DNA of 64,000 bases from Isoetes taiwanensis (GCA_021234155.1 JAJEKV010000039.1:3288001-3352000); one strand, 5' to 3'; counted from the stretch's first letter, positions 35,466 through 48,730 are shown. Notes: generated from the letters alone by a model not told the origin. Numbers and translations are program-made.

Positions 35466-38080
35466 CCTCTTTTATTTTAACTATTAGTAGGTAGGCTAAG
35501 TTTCCTTATTTGCTCTACGTGAATGTTCCAAATTTACGAGTCTGAAAGCTATTAACATTGATAAACATCTATTGAAACTCATTTCCAAAAACGAATTCTA
35601 TTTCCCTAATTCTATGCAAGAATAAGAGAGAAGTATCTTATGGCTCATTCCCTTTTCATCGACTGCAGCTATACAACTATGTTTCACTAGACTTAGATAT
35701 TAGAAGTTGTCATGTCTATGCTGATACAGTTAGTGCAGTACCCAGTTCAATCATAAAACCCGATAGCTATTTTTTGTTTCTCATTGTATCTTATCTTATG
35801 GCACATCCATTTTTCATGTGCTACAAGAGACAAGAGGCATTTTCAAATAAAGCATCTATGCTTAGATATTAGATGTTGCCATGATACGAACTTTAGCTCA
35901 ATGCTCATACAAATATAAGTATTGAATTTTTGTAAGTATTGAACTTTTGAAGCTAATTGCAAGTCTAACTAGTCCATTTCGAGATCCCCACAACTTGCAC
36001 TTTACTTGAACCTTTCAAGTTAGTCCTAGTATGCTAGTCCATTCATAGAATTTTTGTAACTTGCCCCTCCCCTCTTTTTCTTCTTAGCACAAGAGCCCTA
36101 TCTTGATTGTCACCTTATCTGAAAGCCTAGGCTATCTACGTGTCCTAAAATTTAATGTGGACGTTCACCTGGTGCTTAGATCTTGATCCAGGGAAAGGGA
36201 CGATTGAGGAAAATAGTGAACCATACCTGTTGGGGAACGTCGCCCTAACCCCAAAATGCTTTTCCATACTGTGCAACTTGAACTTGCCAAATTCACCTAG
36301 CCATATTTATCTCCGTGTTTTCCTTGCTACGGCTTTGACCATGAATTTTCATTGCCACTGATTTACATGCGTATGCATAGTACTGGGGTAGGTTAATGGG
36401 CTTTCCAAATAATCTTTATGTAGATCTTCCTTGTGTTTGAATGTTAGCCTTAGCTATAAACAGTCTCATATTAATATTTCGTGCTCATTCTGTTCAAACC
36501 AAAAATGGATAAGTTGAATAGTGGGAAGGAGCTAGTCAATACATTGTTGGCCAATTTGAGCCTTGAAAGTGACAGTGCATGGTGCACGGTAGAAACACTC
36601 CAAATAAGCAAAGGGAATTTTTACTAATGACAGACAGCCTGATTCTTAAAGCAACAATTTTTTTCCAATGTAAATTGGTGCAAGAATCCTTTGATCATAG
36701 ATAGGTATGTGTTTCCATAAATGCCTTTCATTTTATGCTCTGATACTGCTCTTTATAATAGAAAGTGGCTCTGGCAAACTGACATTTGTAGAGCCCTTCA
36801 GCATCAAATGAGCTCATTTGTCTTCGTTGCTTTAAAAGCACCAACTTGTGTTGCTTCTTTACTCTCTGCAACAGCTATCAATCATGAGTGACACATGTTC
36901 TAACTTACTACATTAAATCCATAGGTCTGGCTTGGAACATGTTTGAGTTTGAGCATTTTGCGCTGAAGATAACATGTTATAGCCCTTGTAACAATACATA
37001 TGATGATAGATCAGCTTATAGTACCTCATTTATTGTGGCAATCTATGCTCCTTTTAGATCTCATTATGAGTATTTCTGTATTTTATATTTCCTTTTGGAA
37101 ATTTATGGCCTTCCAACCGACGTTGCAGTCCTTGGATAACGACTTCAGGGTTTCTCACAAATGTGTTATGAGGCTCTTAATGTTATCTTTTCATGCCGGT
37201 CCCTTTTCTTTTCAAATTCGGCATGGCTTTTATGCATCGGGATAATCTGAGAGCAATGTTTTTTGGCCCCTTGCCCATTTCCCGCCTTAGCTTAACAAAA
37301 GCCAACTAGCTTTTTAAGCCGTCTTCATAACCCTATTTTGAGTTCTTCGTGAATAGGCCTTTTTGTCATAACTTCAAAATTATCATGAATTATGGCACGT
37401 GGAAACCTACTGGTCGCATAGTTACATGCATGGGTTCAAATCCTTGTGCTTTCATTTATTTTGAACATTCAACTCACCTCGTTGTCACCAATATATGCTC
37501 CACTATATTTGATTTGTTTACCTCAGATTTCCCTTCAATTCATTCATATCTCATAAATCCTCATGCCCTTTTCTTACATTATTCATGTGAATTTTAGTTG
37601 TATTGGTATATCTTTTAAAAACAATGCTCTATAAAGCTAATGCTCTGCATTGCTTTCACACTTTTATGACCTCAATACCTTTTGTTATCATATTATGTAA
37701 TTCAATTCCATTCCAAAAGCATAATAAAACTATCTCTAATGGATGTGACTCCATTTTCCATTTTGCATGTGAATTCAAGCTTAAAATTGCCCAAGCCTCT
37801 TGCTGCACCTTTTTGCTAGGCCTTTTTTTGGGGGGCAAGGATATAGGTTGCATTTGCTCAAAATACATATCTTGTTGAACAAGACCAACTAAGGACAATA
37901 TTGCAAGATAACAGAAAGTAACAACTTATATCCACTACAACCAACAGATGGTGTCAATTAACATGCAAACTAACTTCAAATTAGCAAATTAGACAATAAT
38001 GTCAACTATATGCAAATTTTAGCATTAAAACTATTATCTTAGAAGCTACATCATGGTACAAATGGATCTGAGATGGTAGT
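35466..38080. other. Spacer, no gene seen
   Basis: A+T-rich with only short frames. No exon chain or recognised motif. Confidence 0.4.
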
Positions 38081-38082
38081 AA

Positions 38083-38142
38083 TCATGACACATTGTTTGC
38101 AACAATTGTATATCATGACACATTGTTTGCAACAATTGTATT
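38083..38142 (+). repeat. 30-bp tandem duplication
   Basis: ATCATGACACATTGTTTGCA and the following ACAATTGTAT occur twice in direct succession. Confidence 0.85.
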
Positions 38143-38954
38143 CAGTCACATTTTGCTGAGGTGATTGTTAAGAATGCTGCAATACTAGAGCTTGCAGCAT
38201 TCTAGAGCTTTCAAGTCAAGTGCAATACTAGAGCTTTCAAGTTAAGTTCTACATAGTACTTTTTATTCTCTTCTACAGTTCAACATAGTATCTTAGGATA
38301 TAAGTTACGAGATTGAGCATGCAAAACCATGTATGAATCGCTGACAAGTAGAATATGTTCTAATATGGTGGCATATCAAAATATGGGATGTCCTTGCATC
38401 CCATTTGTAACCAAATTGCCATCAGACCATCAACCATCATGTGGAGAAGATTTTCTTACACCACATAGGAGTTCTACGACCTATAATTAAGTACGATCAG
38501 CATATTAGGCAAGCTCTGATTCCATAAACATAAAATTTACTATGAAGAAGTGACAAAGATTCATTATGTAAGCTGTTCGTGAAAGTTAGATTAAACAGCT
38601 GCAGTAAGGCCCCTAAAAAAAGAGATCGGAGAATTGAACCCCAGGCCCCAGAATTTTTTTCCTCCGTCTAGGAAGTCAATAAATTTCCCTTCAAAAAGTG
38701 GCTTGTTTAAAATAGAACTTTCAAGTTCTAGATCGACCTATACAAGCATTAAGTCTCCAACAAGATTCTTGTAATGATTTCATGAAATACTTTGACACCA
38801 CAAAATTTAAATATCAAACTGTAATGCCCAAGTTATGAGAGATCAAACAGAATATTAGAGACACAGAGAGTATGCAATCTTATTTCTGGATAATCCTTGA
38901 GCTGGAAACACAGCCACTAAACCAATAGCACAGCCTAATATCATTTATGATCTT

Positions 38955-39152
38955 AATTTATTGAAACAAGTCTAACTTCCATAAGCAGCAAGCAACTTGC
39001 CTTCCTGAAGATGATCGTTAATCGACTGAATCCCTTTTTATTTGTTTATCATAATTCATTGAAACAAACCTGACTTCCATAAGCAGCAAACAACTTGACT
39101 TCCTGAAGATGCTCGTGAATCGACTGAATCCTTTTTTATTTGTTTATCATAG
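38955..39152 (+). repeat. 98-bp tandem duplication
   Basis: TTGAAACAA begins at 38961 and again at 39059, followed in both copies by ACTTCCATAAGCAGCAA, CAACTTG, CTTCCTGAAGATG, AATCGACTGAATCC and TTTATTTGTTTATCATA. About seven differences separate the copies. Confidence 0.9.
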
Positions 39153-40197
39153 AACTCCAACTAATTCATAAGAACTGTTTCTTATCTGCCAGAATTCATC
39201 ACATATGATCTAAGGTGCATTTTTCTCGTGACACTCAGAACACCCCAAGAATTCAGCCCAACTCACCAAATCAGGCTCTATTGATATTTTATTAAGAAAA
39301 TCCTCGACTTCATCTATTTACCATGCATGCTCTGCTTAAAAGTGAAAGCATGCATCTGCAATGATCTGCTAGTGGTCTAAAGAGTCTTGTAACATAGAAT
39401 CAAAACAATGATAACCTTCATCAATTAAACCTCTACAACAATGAATTCTTACTTCTTACTCTTAAGTTCTCGTAAACTTTCAGCAATAGCAGGTCGCTCC
39501 ATGCTCAAGTTCTGCAAAAAAGCAATTTGCATCGTCATAACTCCGAACGAGACAAGCTAAAGTTGCATGTAAATAATCTTTAGACATCTCCTTCACAAAG
39601 CATTGATGTTCTCATTGCATTGTTGGACTGTATGGCTGAGAGGACGTTTCTCTCGACCGTTTCTGTACTATTGAGTGACAGCTTATCCTCTCTGCCCACT
39701 AGAAACCAGCATCTCTGTCTCATCTACATAAATCTGTACCATTGCTCGTAGTAACAGTGTGTGCAAGCATATCACCATATCCGGGACTGTATGTAGTTGT
39801 ACTATGCACTTGTACTGGGCCCTCAATTTCTGTTGTTTTCATCATATATCATGGTTATTTAAAAGCAGGAATTTTTAAAAGCTGCTAGTATATGCGGTTT
39901 CTTTTCTTACTAGAATTTCAATTTAAGTCATGTGATGGTTTCAATGGCCAGTTTTACCAAGTAAGAACAACCAATGTGCTAAACTATGTAATGACAGGAA
40001 AACACAAGAGGTTCGAACCAGCAATTGAACTAAAATTCTCTGAAAATTTTTTGAGTAGCTTCTGCTTGACAGGTTCGTACACACCCAATTAGTTAGTCAA
40101 GTTCAATTGCCTCCAGGAGTAGGATGTAAGGCCCCTCTGAACCCCTGATAGAATAGCACTCCCCTTTGCCATCTATGATCCTTTACTTCCTGCAAAT

Positions 40198-40312
40198 TTC
40201 TGAAGGGCATAAATAACTTCATTCAGGGTCCTCCTTCTCTGTGCCTCCTTCAAAGTTCTGAAGGGCATAAAGAACTTCACTTAGGGTCCTCCTTCTCTGT
40301 GCCTACTTCCCT
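40198..40312 (+). repeat. 58-bp tandem duplication
   Basis: TTCTGAAGGGCATAAA starts at 40198 and 40256; both continue with AACTTCA, AGGGTCCTCCTTCTCTGTGC and CT(C/A)CTT. Only a few bases differ. Confidence 0.9.
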
Positions 40313-41129
40313 TGCGTTTATGCTTAAACATTCGAGCAAAATATGATGCATTTGCAAACCTGCTTGTCATAAGCACCAAATATTCATGCGGATGAGGATG
40401 TTCTTAGCAGTCCTAACAATTGTTTGCTTTGTTTCATAAGTTATCAAAAATATTATGATTTCTTCATACAGTCATGCCTTTGATACAAAGTAAAATAGAG
40501 TTTTTAATGGAAATTTATAACCTGTAAATAAACAAAAATGCACTTACGATAGAGCTAAGGTTTCCATTTAATAAAGACCCTTACGAGATAATCATTCCAC
40601 CCGATTGAGATGCCTGCAAAAACCTACCTATGCGTAACGCAATATCGTCTATAAGCATAATAAGAAATCCTCAAACAAGTATCTTAAAAATAAAAGTTAC
40701 AATAAGAAAGAACTAGATAGTTAGGCATTACCCACCAAACAAAATACGAAGAAAGTTAGCAGACAAGACTGCAGCAGGTTACGGCAGGCTGAGGGTCCAC
40801 TACAGGACTTTCTTAAAGTTGGAAGCGACGAGACTTTCTTGAAAGGACACAAGCAACTAATTTTCAACGTCATTCAGCTAAATCACGCTAAGCCTAAACC
40901 GAAAAAATAATTTCAAACAAACAAATTCAATAATGCCAAATGGATAGTTAACTGTTCCAAAGAGGAATTGTCAATTCTATTGCATCCGTACTCGTTGAGA
41001 AGCTTAGTCAACAGTTTGGAGGATCCCTATGCAGAGGTATCCTATTATACTGCGCATATGCACAGCCCTAAACATGACAAATATATTCTGATGCAATTGC
41101 CTGGAATTGGGAAATTGCCAGACTATAAT

Positions 41130-41215
41130 ACTCCATCTAGCCACTAGTTTAGAGGATGCCTATGTCTAGCCACTAGTTTAGAGGATGCCTATGCAGAGGT
41201 ACCCTATTATACTGA
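41130..41215 (+). repeat. Short tandem duplication
   Basis: TAGCCACTAGTTTAGAGGAT followed by GCCTATG occurs twice within 60 bases; AGAGGTA(C/T)CCTATTATACTG also occurs here and at about 41033. Confidence 0.75.
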
Positions 41216-41785
41216 GTATAATCACAGACCCTATAATCCAAGAAAAGATAGGAGGCTTACAAAGCAATATGCAGACACATAGCCTCAAGAACGAACCAAG
41301 AATTCATCTTGCGCCAGCACATATACGTTCTTTACCAGTTTGCAACATTATGTGCTGATAATAATTGATAGAGATAAACCTAGGAAGGAAATGGCAGGCT
41401 GAAGAAGCGATGAGTGGCCACATTAGAGGTACAAAATGCTGCATTTTCATATAAAATGCTGCATTTTCATTAGAGGTACAAAATGCGGATAAGCCAAACT
41501 AACCAAGGCTAGCACCAGAGAAATTATCACTCAGGCCCTGTTCATCAAATAAAACTTTTAATCATACCGTGCAGAGGTTTTTACTAAAGAATGCATTGCA
41601 CATGCCTTTGCAGCTACAACTGACGCCACCACATCTAAACATCAACTTGCACAGATTACAGAGCAAACTCTGGCAAATAGACATATTGGTCCATATCAAA
41701 GTGAGAACCCGAAATGCAAATCGCAAACTCACGTCTCAAATGCCAGGACGTCATTATTCTCTGATGCCGGGAACTATAATCTTGT

Positions 41786-42190
41786 CTTGAATATGATCTT
41801 AATTAAGGCTGGGTAAAGCTACGATAAATACGAGCTAGAAAAACCCTGATTTACCTTAGTGGAGCATCTTCTGACCTAACCATAGACGACGATCCATACC
41901 TTTGTGGAGCATCTTCTGATCTAACCTAGGCGACGGTCCAAAACGGCCATTGAATTTTGCAAACAGTCTATTCTAGTTAGATCATGATCAAATGGCTTAA
42001 GCCGCATCCAACTCAAATTATCATGTGATATCTTGAATATGAACTTAATTAAGGATGAAAGAGCTACGATAAATGAAGCTAACAAAACCCTGATTTATTT
42101 TTGTGGAGCATCATAAGGCGTCGATCCATACCTTTGTGGAGCATCTTCTGCTCTAACCTAGGCGAGAACGGCCATCGAATTTTGAAGGAC
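41786..42190 (+). repeat. Direct duplication with period of about 245 bp upstream of the GDSL gene
   Basis: TTGAATATGA(T/A)CTTAATTAAGG, AGCTACGATAAAT, AAAACCCTGATTTA, GTGGAGCATC, CGATCCATACCTTTGTGGAG and CTAACCTAGGCGA occur at 41786-41935 and again at 42031-42165. GTGGAGCATCTTCTG(A/C) is itself repeated within each copy. It may include part of the GDSL promoter. Confidence 0.75.
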
Positions 42191-42444
42191 CGCTTAACCC
42201 ATAAGTTAACCACTCAGATTTTCTTGACACGTGGTCAGGCATTTATATCTAGCTAGCACTGGCATAAGCTTCTTACATGATGCACCTATTCCCATCCTAA
42301 TCGCTTTGTTTTTTTTTTTTAAACAAAAAACCAGAACTTGTTGAATTGAACCATAGAACTTGAATGTAAATGTAAAAAAGCAAGAACACTAGACGCCGAA
42401 AAGCAAGAACAACAGTCTCTGGCTTCCAACAACATGCTTCATGA

Positions 42445-43960
42445 ATGAAACAATCAATCTTCTCGGCAATTTGGGCGGAGTTTCTTGTTGGGTTTTGCTG
42501 TCGGGTCCACTTAATGCACAAGATGCAAATGGTGGTAGTTTTTTATATGATGTTGTTGATGTTGTTAATGCTTCAAAGCCAAGCATTGGCAAGGATGAAA
42601 TGCCCTCAAGGACTCATGGGCTTCGGAGATTCTTTAACTGATACAGGAAACTACCCAATCTTATATGCTCATTCACCCAACAACTTCCCTCCAAATGTCT
42701 ATCTCAATTCAATTTCTGGACGTTCTGCTAACGGACTTACCATCCTTGATTATTTGAGTTTGTTTCTTCTCTACTTTGATGTTCTTCACTTTACTTTACT
42801 TTACTTTACTTTATGGTTTTGCTTATTGCTCTTTATATGATCCACAGGCCTAGGTTTCAGGTTTGGTTTGTCCAACCCAAGTTATAATAAAAGCGAATCA
42901 AACAAAGCAGACTATTCTTATGGAGCTAATTTCGCTGTTGCTTCTTCCACTGCTGAAGATGCAAACATCTCAGTGCCTTACTACTTCTCAGTTCAAGTTG
43001 ACCAATTTCTTCACTTTGTGAGAGAAGGGTATTTCTCGCCTCAACTAGTAGAGAATAGTCTTGTGTACATTTTCATAGGTATGAATGACATCTCGCAAAA
43101 TGTGGGAAACTATAATAGTAATCGTGGAGGAGCTTATGTCTACCATCGTGCCAAAAAAACCGACGCCATCATCAGAGGCACTCATGTGAGTATCATAGTA
43201 TTGTGTATGATACTTATGATGATGATATGATATGATATGATATGGTAATTGTGATAATGATGGCGAAACCTTTTCAGCTTTATTCTATGTAATCACTCTT
43301 TGATGCTTTTATAGAGGATGCATGAAGTAGGAGCACGAAATTTTTTTGTGCTTGGTCTCCCTGCAATGGGATGCCAATTTATGCTTGAGGGAATATCTGG
43401 CACAGGGTTTCCTTCAGACTATGACTCTCACAATTGTTTCAAGCCCCACAACAAAGTGGCAAGAACTTACAACTTAGTACTTCGAGAGAAGATGGCGAGA
43501 GCCCAAGAGGAGCTAGCAAATTCTACGTTCATTTATGCCGACTTGTATCGCCTGCATAGGGATGTACTGAAAGGTCCCATTTATTTTGGTGAGGCTTCAA
43601 ATTACCTTGTCTAGACAATTAAGGCTACCTTAATAACTTAGTGGAATTACCTTGTCTAGACAATTAAGGCTACCTTAATAACTTAGTGGGAGTTTGGCAG
43701 GATTCACCGAGGACGGTGCTAAGTCACCATGTTGTGGAGGACATGGGGTTGGGACATATGGGCATCCTGTGCCATTATGCACGCACTCCCTTGTATGCTC
43801 AAGTCCTAATTCATTCATTAGTTGGGATGGCCTCCATTTTACGAATGCGTTCAATCGTCAAGTTTCCATGTCTTTCCTCACTGGTGGTTACATTGAACCA
43901 ATTATTCAGGGTGGCTTCAATTGCAGCTTAGACTTCAGTAGGTTCTATTCATATGCCTAA
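42445..43960 (+). CDS. GDSL-type esterase/lipase, secreted, 4 exons
   Basis: Exons 42445-42757, 42848-43185, 43315-43588 and 43701-43960 join in frame (394 codons from ATG 42445). An internal ATG at 42523 gives a better signal peptide (MQMVVVFYMMLL, cleavage after QALA), so the mature start is uncertain. All catalytic blocks of the plant GDSL family are present: GFGDSLTDTGN (Ser), SYGANFAVASS (Gly), FIGMNDIS (Asn) and SWDGLHFTNA (Asp/His). GARNFFVLGLPAMGC and DGAKSPCCGG are also typical. The enzyme would hydrolyse an ester substrate outside the cell, often cutin, lipid or cell-wall acyl groups; the real substrate cannot be told. Introns are all GT-AG and short (90, 129 and 112 bases). Length is normal for the family. 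Confidence 0.88.
43601..43690 (+). repeat. 45-bp tandem duplication filling intron 3 of the GDSL gene
   Basis: The unit ATTACCTTGTCTAGACAATT plus 25 further bases occurs twice, at 43601-43645 and 43646-43690, differing only in the last base. It makes up 90 of the 112 intron bases and ends ten bases before the acceptor AG. Confidence 0.95.
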
Positions 43961-44360
43961 ATTTGCAGTGGCCAATTTTACTTTGGTGGTTATCTTCTTA
44001 ATAGAAGGATCTAACAATATCTTTAGTGGCAAAAAATAGCTCTTATGCATATACACGAACATATAGTTAAACATGGGATCCTATGTGCTTCAACTAGTTG
44101 GCTTGTATTAAATAAGGTGTCATTTCTTTTCTTCAACTAAATCGTACAATATGCATAAGGTTAATCCACCTTGGAAAGTGCATCTATTCCTTCTTTTCTT
44201 TGGTGGAGTCGAAAGGCAAAGCAAAACATCACCAAAGATCTAGGAAACCCCTCTCTTTTTTGTACCAATTTTACATATGGTAATCTCAATGTAGAGGTCC
44301 CAAGTATAGAAGAATAGACTTTAGAGGTCCCAAGGCTGCACTTTATTTGTAGACTGCAGA
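43961..44360. other. Convergent 3' flanks of the GDSL and aspartate kinase genes
   Basis: About 400 bases between two converging genes. A+T-rich; no clear AATAAA was found. A short repeat GAGGTCCCAAG occurs at about 44295 and 44331. Confidence 0.4.
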
Positions 44361-47300
44361 TCAGATAACTCTTGTTGATACCTTTTCGTCATTCACCTTA
44401 ATGGTGGAGCCCTTCCCAAAGAAGGCTGCATGCAAGGGTTCTACAACACGTTTTGCCTAATTATCATTGACAACAAATGAGATATTTACCTGCATTAATA
44501 ATTGCTAGGAATTAGATGTGTGACATGTACAACAAACATGCAACCAGAAAAATGACATTTACTGTGGTACAACAGATGTTAGAACACAAAGTGACTTACT
44601 TTTGAAGCACCTTGAGAAATCATTTGAACATTGACACCACATGCCTCAAATACATTGAAAACTTGATCAATCAAGTCTCACAAGTCAGTACATAACATTA
44701 CACTGGAGAAGCAGCTGTATTACAATTTCATGGATGATATTAACAAGATTACCTTTTCCAAAATAAGTGACGAAAATTGAACATTCCCAATGAGTGATAT
44801 TATTGATCGCCCCTGCAACAACTTTACAACTGCAATTTTCTCGAGCTCCTCCACCACCCTATCTAGTTCCTATGTCATAAGGAAAATGATCTGGGTCTCA
44901 TACATGTTGGAATTAATTCATATATTTAAGCATAATTGTCTGAAAAAGGCCTTCGTACTTGTTTTATTAGTTCCCGACTCCAGATCTTGATTGGATCAAG
45001 AGTCAAAGAGATGCTGACTTCGCTTGTTGCAACAACGTCTACAGATATCCCTAATCCTTCGAATATGGAGAAGACCTACCAATGTCAAAACAAGTTCAAG
45101 TTATGTTTTACACTGTCATAATGATTTGTGGTGAAGCTCTGAATACCTTTGCCAGAAAACCATATTGACCTAGCATTCTTGTGCTAACAATGTCCAGCAT
45201 TGTAACATTTTGTTTGATAACAATGCTCGTCAGCAATGCCTGCACCATACATGGTCAGTTCAGTAGTCACATGCAGAATTGTCAAACTTCTGCCAGCACT
45301 AAAACCTTGCTCAGGTCGCGTGATTTTGTAATCAAAGTGCCCGGTGCATGTGGATTATAGGAGTTTTTAACTCGAACTGGAACATCAGATTCTCTTGCAG
45401 GCCTCATTGATTGAGGATGCAAAACCTGAATGGTAAAAGAATAGGCATGAGAAGATGTTTCATGCAGATATCATAAACAAATTATTTGCAGAATTAAATA
45501 ACAAAACCTGAGCACCAAAATAGGCCAGCTCTTGAGCCTCCTCAAATGTAAGGTATGGCACCGGAAGGGCGCCAGGGTAAATATTTGGATCACATGTCAA
45601 GACACCATCAACATCCTTCCAGACCTAGGCATAGCAAAGCAATTATGGTATGGTTCTCCAGAGCCGTGGCTGTCAAACATTAAATTCCCAAAGCCAACAC
45701 TTAAAACCTGTATTTCTCTTAAGCCTAGTGCTTTTCCTATAATAGTAGCCGTTAGATCACTTCCACCTCTGCCCAATGTTGTTGTTGCACCTGTCTTCTG
45801 GCCCTGATTTTAGGTACACATATACATCGAGTAAATAATACACAGAGAGAAATAGCGCGTGAAAAGGGAAGCAGATGGATGCATACCTTTCCCAGAAAAC
45901 CTGTGATGATAGGCATAGCTGGATCTTGTTGCCAATCAAAATGCAACCTCTTTGCTACAGCCGGATATGTTGCCTCAAGCACTTCAGCATTTGTAAATTC
46001 ATCTGTTGTGATTATTCCTATGTCAAATGCATCATACTGAATCATATAGTGTGAGTAACTTATACTGAATCATATAAGCTCAAATGCATAAATACTACAC
46101 CAGTTTCTGATCATCATAGTCAAGCAGGCCCTCATGACAGATATTTTGACAGCCCTAGCAATGCTAATTTGAACATATGTCTGCCGCTGGTTATATGCAC
46201 TGGAATGGATCTGCTTAAATATGCTCACAGACATGACACCATTCTGTATTGCCACCGACAACAACCAATAATATCACATGAAACCAACCTGTCTGGCCTT
46301 TATTCCAATCCTGTTTAAATAAGCAGCAAATATCCTCGTAGACAGCCTTTCACCAAAAGAGGCAAGGTAGTCTCTTGTGCGACAGGTTAGTTCCTTCATC
46401 AGAGCAATCCCAGTAAGCAGTTGCTCCAATTCCTCCAATAAATCTATATAGTGCAAAAACAAATATGAACAAGAACCAAGTTTTTCCAAATATTCAAGCC
46501 AAATGAATTTTGTACCTGAAACGACGTGATGGTCCAATCCAAGGTCAGTCACTGTCCTATATAGCACATGGAAGCTCACCAGTCAAAGGAGAGGCCAAAC
46601 AACGAAAAAAGGGGAACGTTTATTTATTTATTTTTTGTTTATTTTTTTTTTTTGGACGGGGGTTGTTGGGGAGGGATTCAACTTTCCGGGACTTAAGGAC
46701 CACAGCAACAAAAGTAAGAAGACAAAAATGAGATAATCAATAAAACATTAGGAACATAACGGCACTTGTTTCTACGCAAATAACGGCAAGCATGCATATG
46801 CAGTGAATCAAGCGGATTTTATTCATTTGGCTGCCCTAATAGAGAGTATGGACCAGTAATTCCTACATATAATTTTTGTACCAGTACAGTAGAGTCCTGA
46901 TACGAATCTCACTCCTTTGTAAGAGGCAGCACGGAATCTATGATGCACTTCTGCAGCCTTGCTATCACAGTATGGCAGAAATCCTCCAATTTAAAGAATG
47001 ATCCTTGCTGTACAGAACTGTCTGTCTAATATAAGATACTATATATATAGCAGATTTAAGCAGAAATGTTCCAAAGCGGTGCTGGATGCAAGTTACATAA
47101 TAGCAGGGATAATTAAAAACATAAGCATCCAATAACCAATAGCAAGCTATAAGACAGTTACTTGAAAATAGCACAGACGCCATAAGGTAATCATGATAAT
47201 GAAGGAGTAGCTTGATTTTGTAAAATAAAGATAAAATTTTGTAGTACAACATGACACGTGACATCTTGTTCAAGAAGCCACATGACATCTTGTTTTTATA

Positions 47301-48692
47301 TAAGTACTACGTTATCAGCATACAGGAACTGCATCGCCAACCCTGCTATTGCTCTGATCAATTGCTATTTAAACCAATGCTGCCCAGCTCTCAACATTTC
47401 ATTATACAATGGCAATGTCAAACTGTCAGTAGCTAGATTAGCCTAAAAATCTTCAGTAAGGATTTTATAGTCATTAGGTGGTCAATAATTGAGCAAAGCT
47501 CTTTTCAGATTCAAGACAGATAGCCTGTCAAGGCAATTGATATAAAAGAAGAAGAAATAAGGCATCTCTATGGAGGAGATACTAGCTGCTAGAAGCCAGA
47601 AGTGCAAAATGGAGTTATACTAGCAATAGAACCGCAACAAATTAAAAATGACCAGTATTTTGGACTACTTGCACCCCTTTGGGAGTTGCTTGTAACAAGA
47701 TGCTCAATTGCAGTGCGTTTGTAGTTCTCTAAATGTTCTAAATTTGCTTTCAAGTGCATACCTGTAGTGAAGATCTTTGATAAATGTAAGCTCCTCAATA
47801 GAAGAACACCGGTTAGCTCCACAACTAATTGCCTTTTCACCGGTCTGTAAGGAAAAGAGAACAACAATATGCAATTTTCAACAGAAAGAAAATTGAAGAA
47901 AGCTGCTGAGAGTCCATGACAGATGCATCACATACTTAGAAATAGTTAAATAAGGAAACTTAGTCTATTTAGAACATGGAGTTATATCAAATCTTTTCTC
48001 TCTCTTAAAAAACTGTTTGTGATTGTGTTTTGCTGGTTATTGTATTCATTTTCACTTTTAAGATCCTTTACCCTTGCATTGTATATGAAATGCTATTGGC
48101 TTCCTTTTGTCGTTTTTATCATCATTAATGAGCCAATGAAACTATTTGAGTCTGTGAACTCTGCATATCAGTATGTTTCTTGAGCCTGGCTCTCCTCGAT
48201 GAATCTTCAAACCTGATTAGTTGTGGAAATAATGTGGCTTCACAGTTCAGAGAATTATCCTGTCATTTGTTCAATCCTTCAACTTCTATAATAGTTAATA
48301 GAAAATGATTAGCGAACCTGGAGGAGATGATTGGTGGTCTTCCCCATTGCAGATAGAACAATGATAGGCCTTTCAAACGGAAAGCTTTGGATGAGCTTCG
48401 CGACCTCGTCCATCCTTGCTGCAGAAGCTACAGAAGAACCTCCAAATTTCATTACACAGGTGAAATCGTTAGCAACAACTCCGTCATGCTTTTCGACCAC
48501 CATCTCCCTTAGACCATCCTTGCAAGTAATCAAAAGGTTCCCTTGTGCCCTGGTTAAGCTCTTCGAGAAGGAAGATTTTGCAGCAAAAGAAGCGAAATTG
48601 AAACTGAAATTAGGACAAAAACTCTTTTGCTGCAGTGATGGAAGGAAGGCCACTGCATTGCTGGAACAAGCCTGGGTACAAAAGATCTCCAT
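44361..48692 (-). CDS. AK: Aspartate kinase, plastid-targeted monofunctional type, 13 exons, 3' end damaged
   Basis: Exons in transcript order: 48318-48692, 47762-47844, 46516-46556, 46289-46443, 45887-46036, 45708-45803, 45508-45624, 45306-45425, 45147-45239, 44959-45075, 44753-44869, 44600-44662, 44361-44489, 551 codons if intact. The enzyme phosphorylates aspartate, the first step to lysine, threonine, methionine and isoleucine in plastids. Exon 1 has a Ser/Phe-rich transit peptide, then [10 protein letters not shown] with the catalytic Lys. [28 protein letters not shown] (nucleotide binding) and [13 protein letters not shown] follow, then two ACT domains (VLDIVS-type, and [12 protein letters not shown]). 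Two lesions: the acceptor before exon 12 reads CAA where CAG is expected, and codon 11 of exon 13 is TAG (44457-44459), removing the last 32 codons. Exons 1-11 are intact. It may be a recent pseudogene or encode a shortened enzyme. Confidence 0.85.
44457..44459 (-). other. In-frame TAG in the last aspartate kinase exon
   Basis: After [10 protein letters not shown] the frame reads TAG, then continues [18 protein letters not shown] to a normal TGA at 44361-44363. Homologous family positions carry a Glu/Ser-type codon here, so a single substitution would explain it. Confidence 0.75.
44663..44664 (-). other. Lost splice acceptor before aspartate kinase exon 12
   Basis: The conserved exon should start GTTTTCAATG (VFNVFEACG). 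On the minus strand the two bases before it are AA (GATCAA) rather than AG. The next AG is one base further on and would shift the frame. Confidence 0.55.
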
Positions 48693-48730
48693 CGTTTTTT
48701 CCTTGCCTTTCTGGCGACCAAAAACGACGG

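Noticed and set aside
35228-35494. Cys/His-repeat ORF resembling a small zinc-binding protein
   Set aside because: The repeats in the protein are the 60-bp minisatellite read in frame; no other coding sign.
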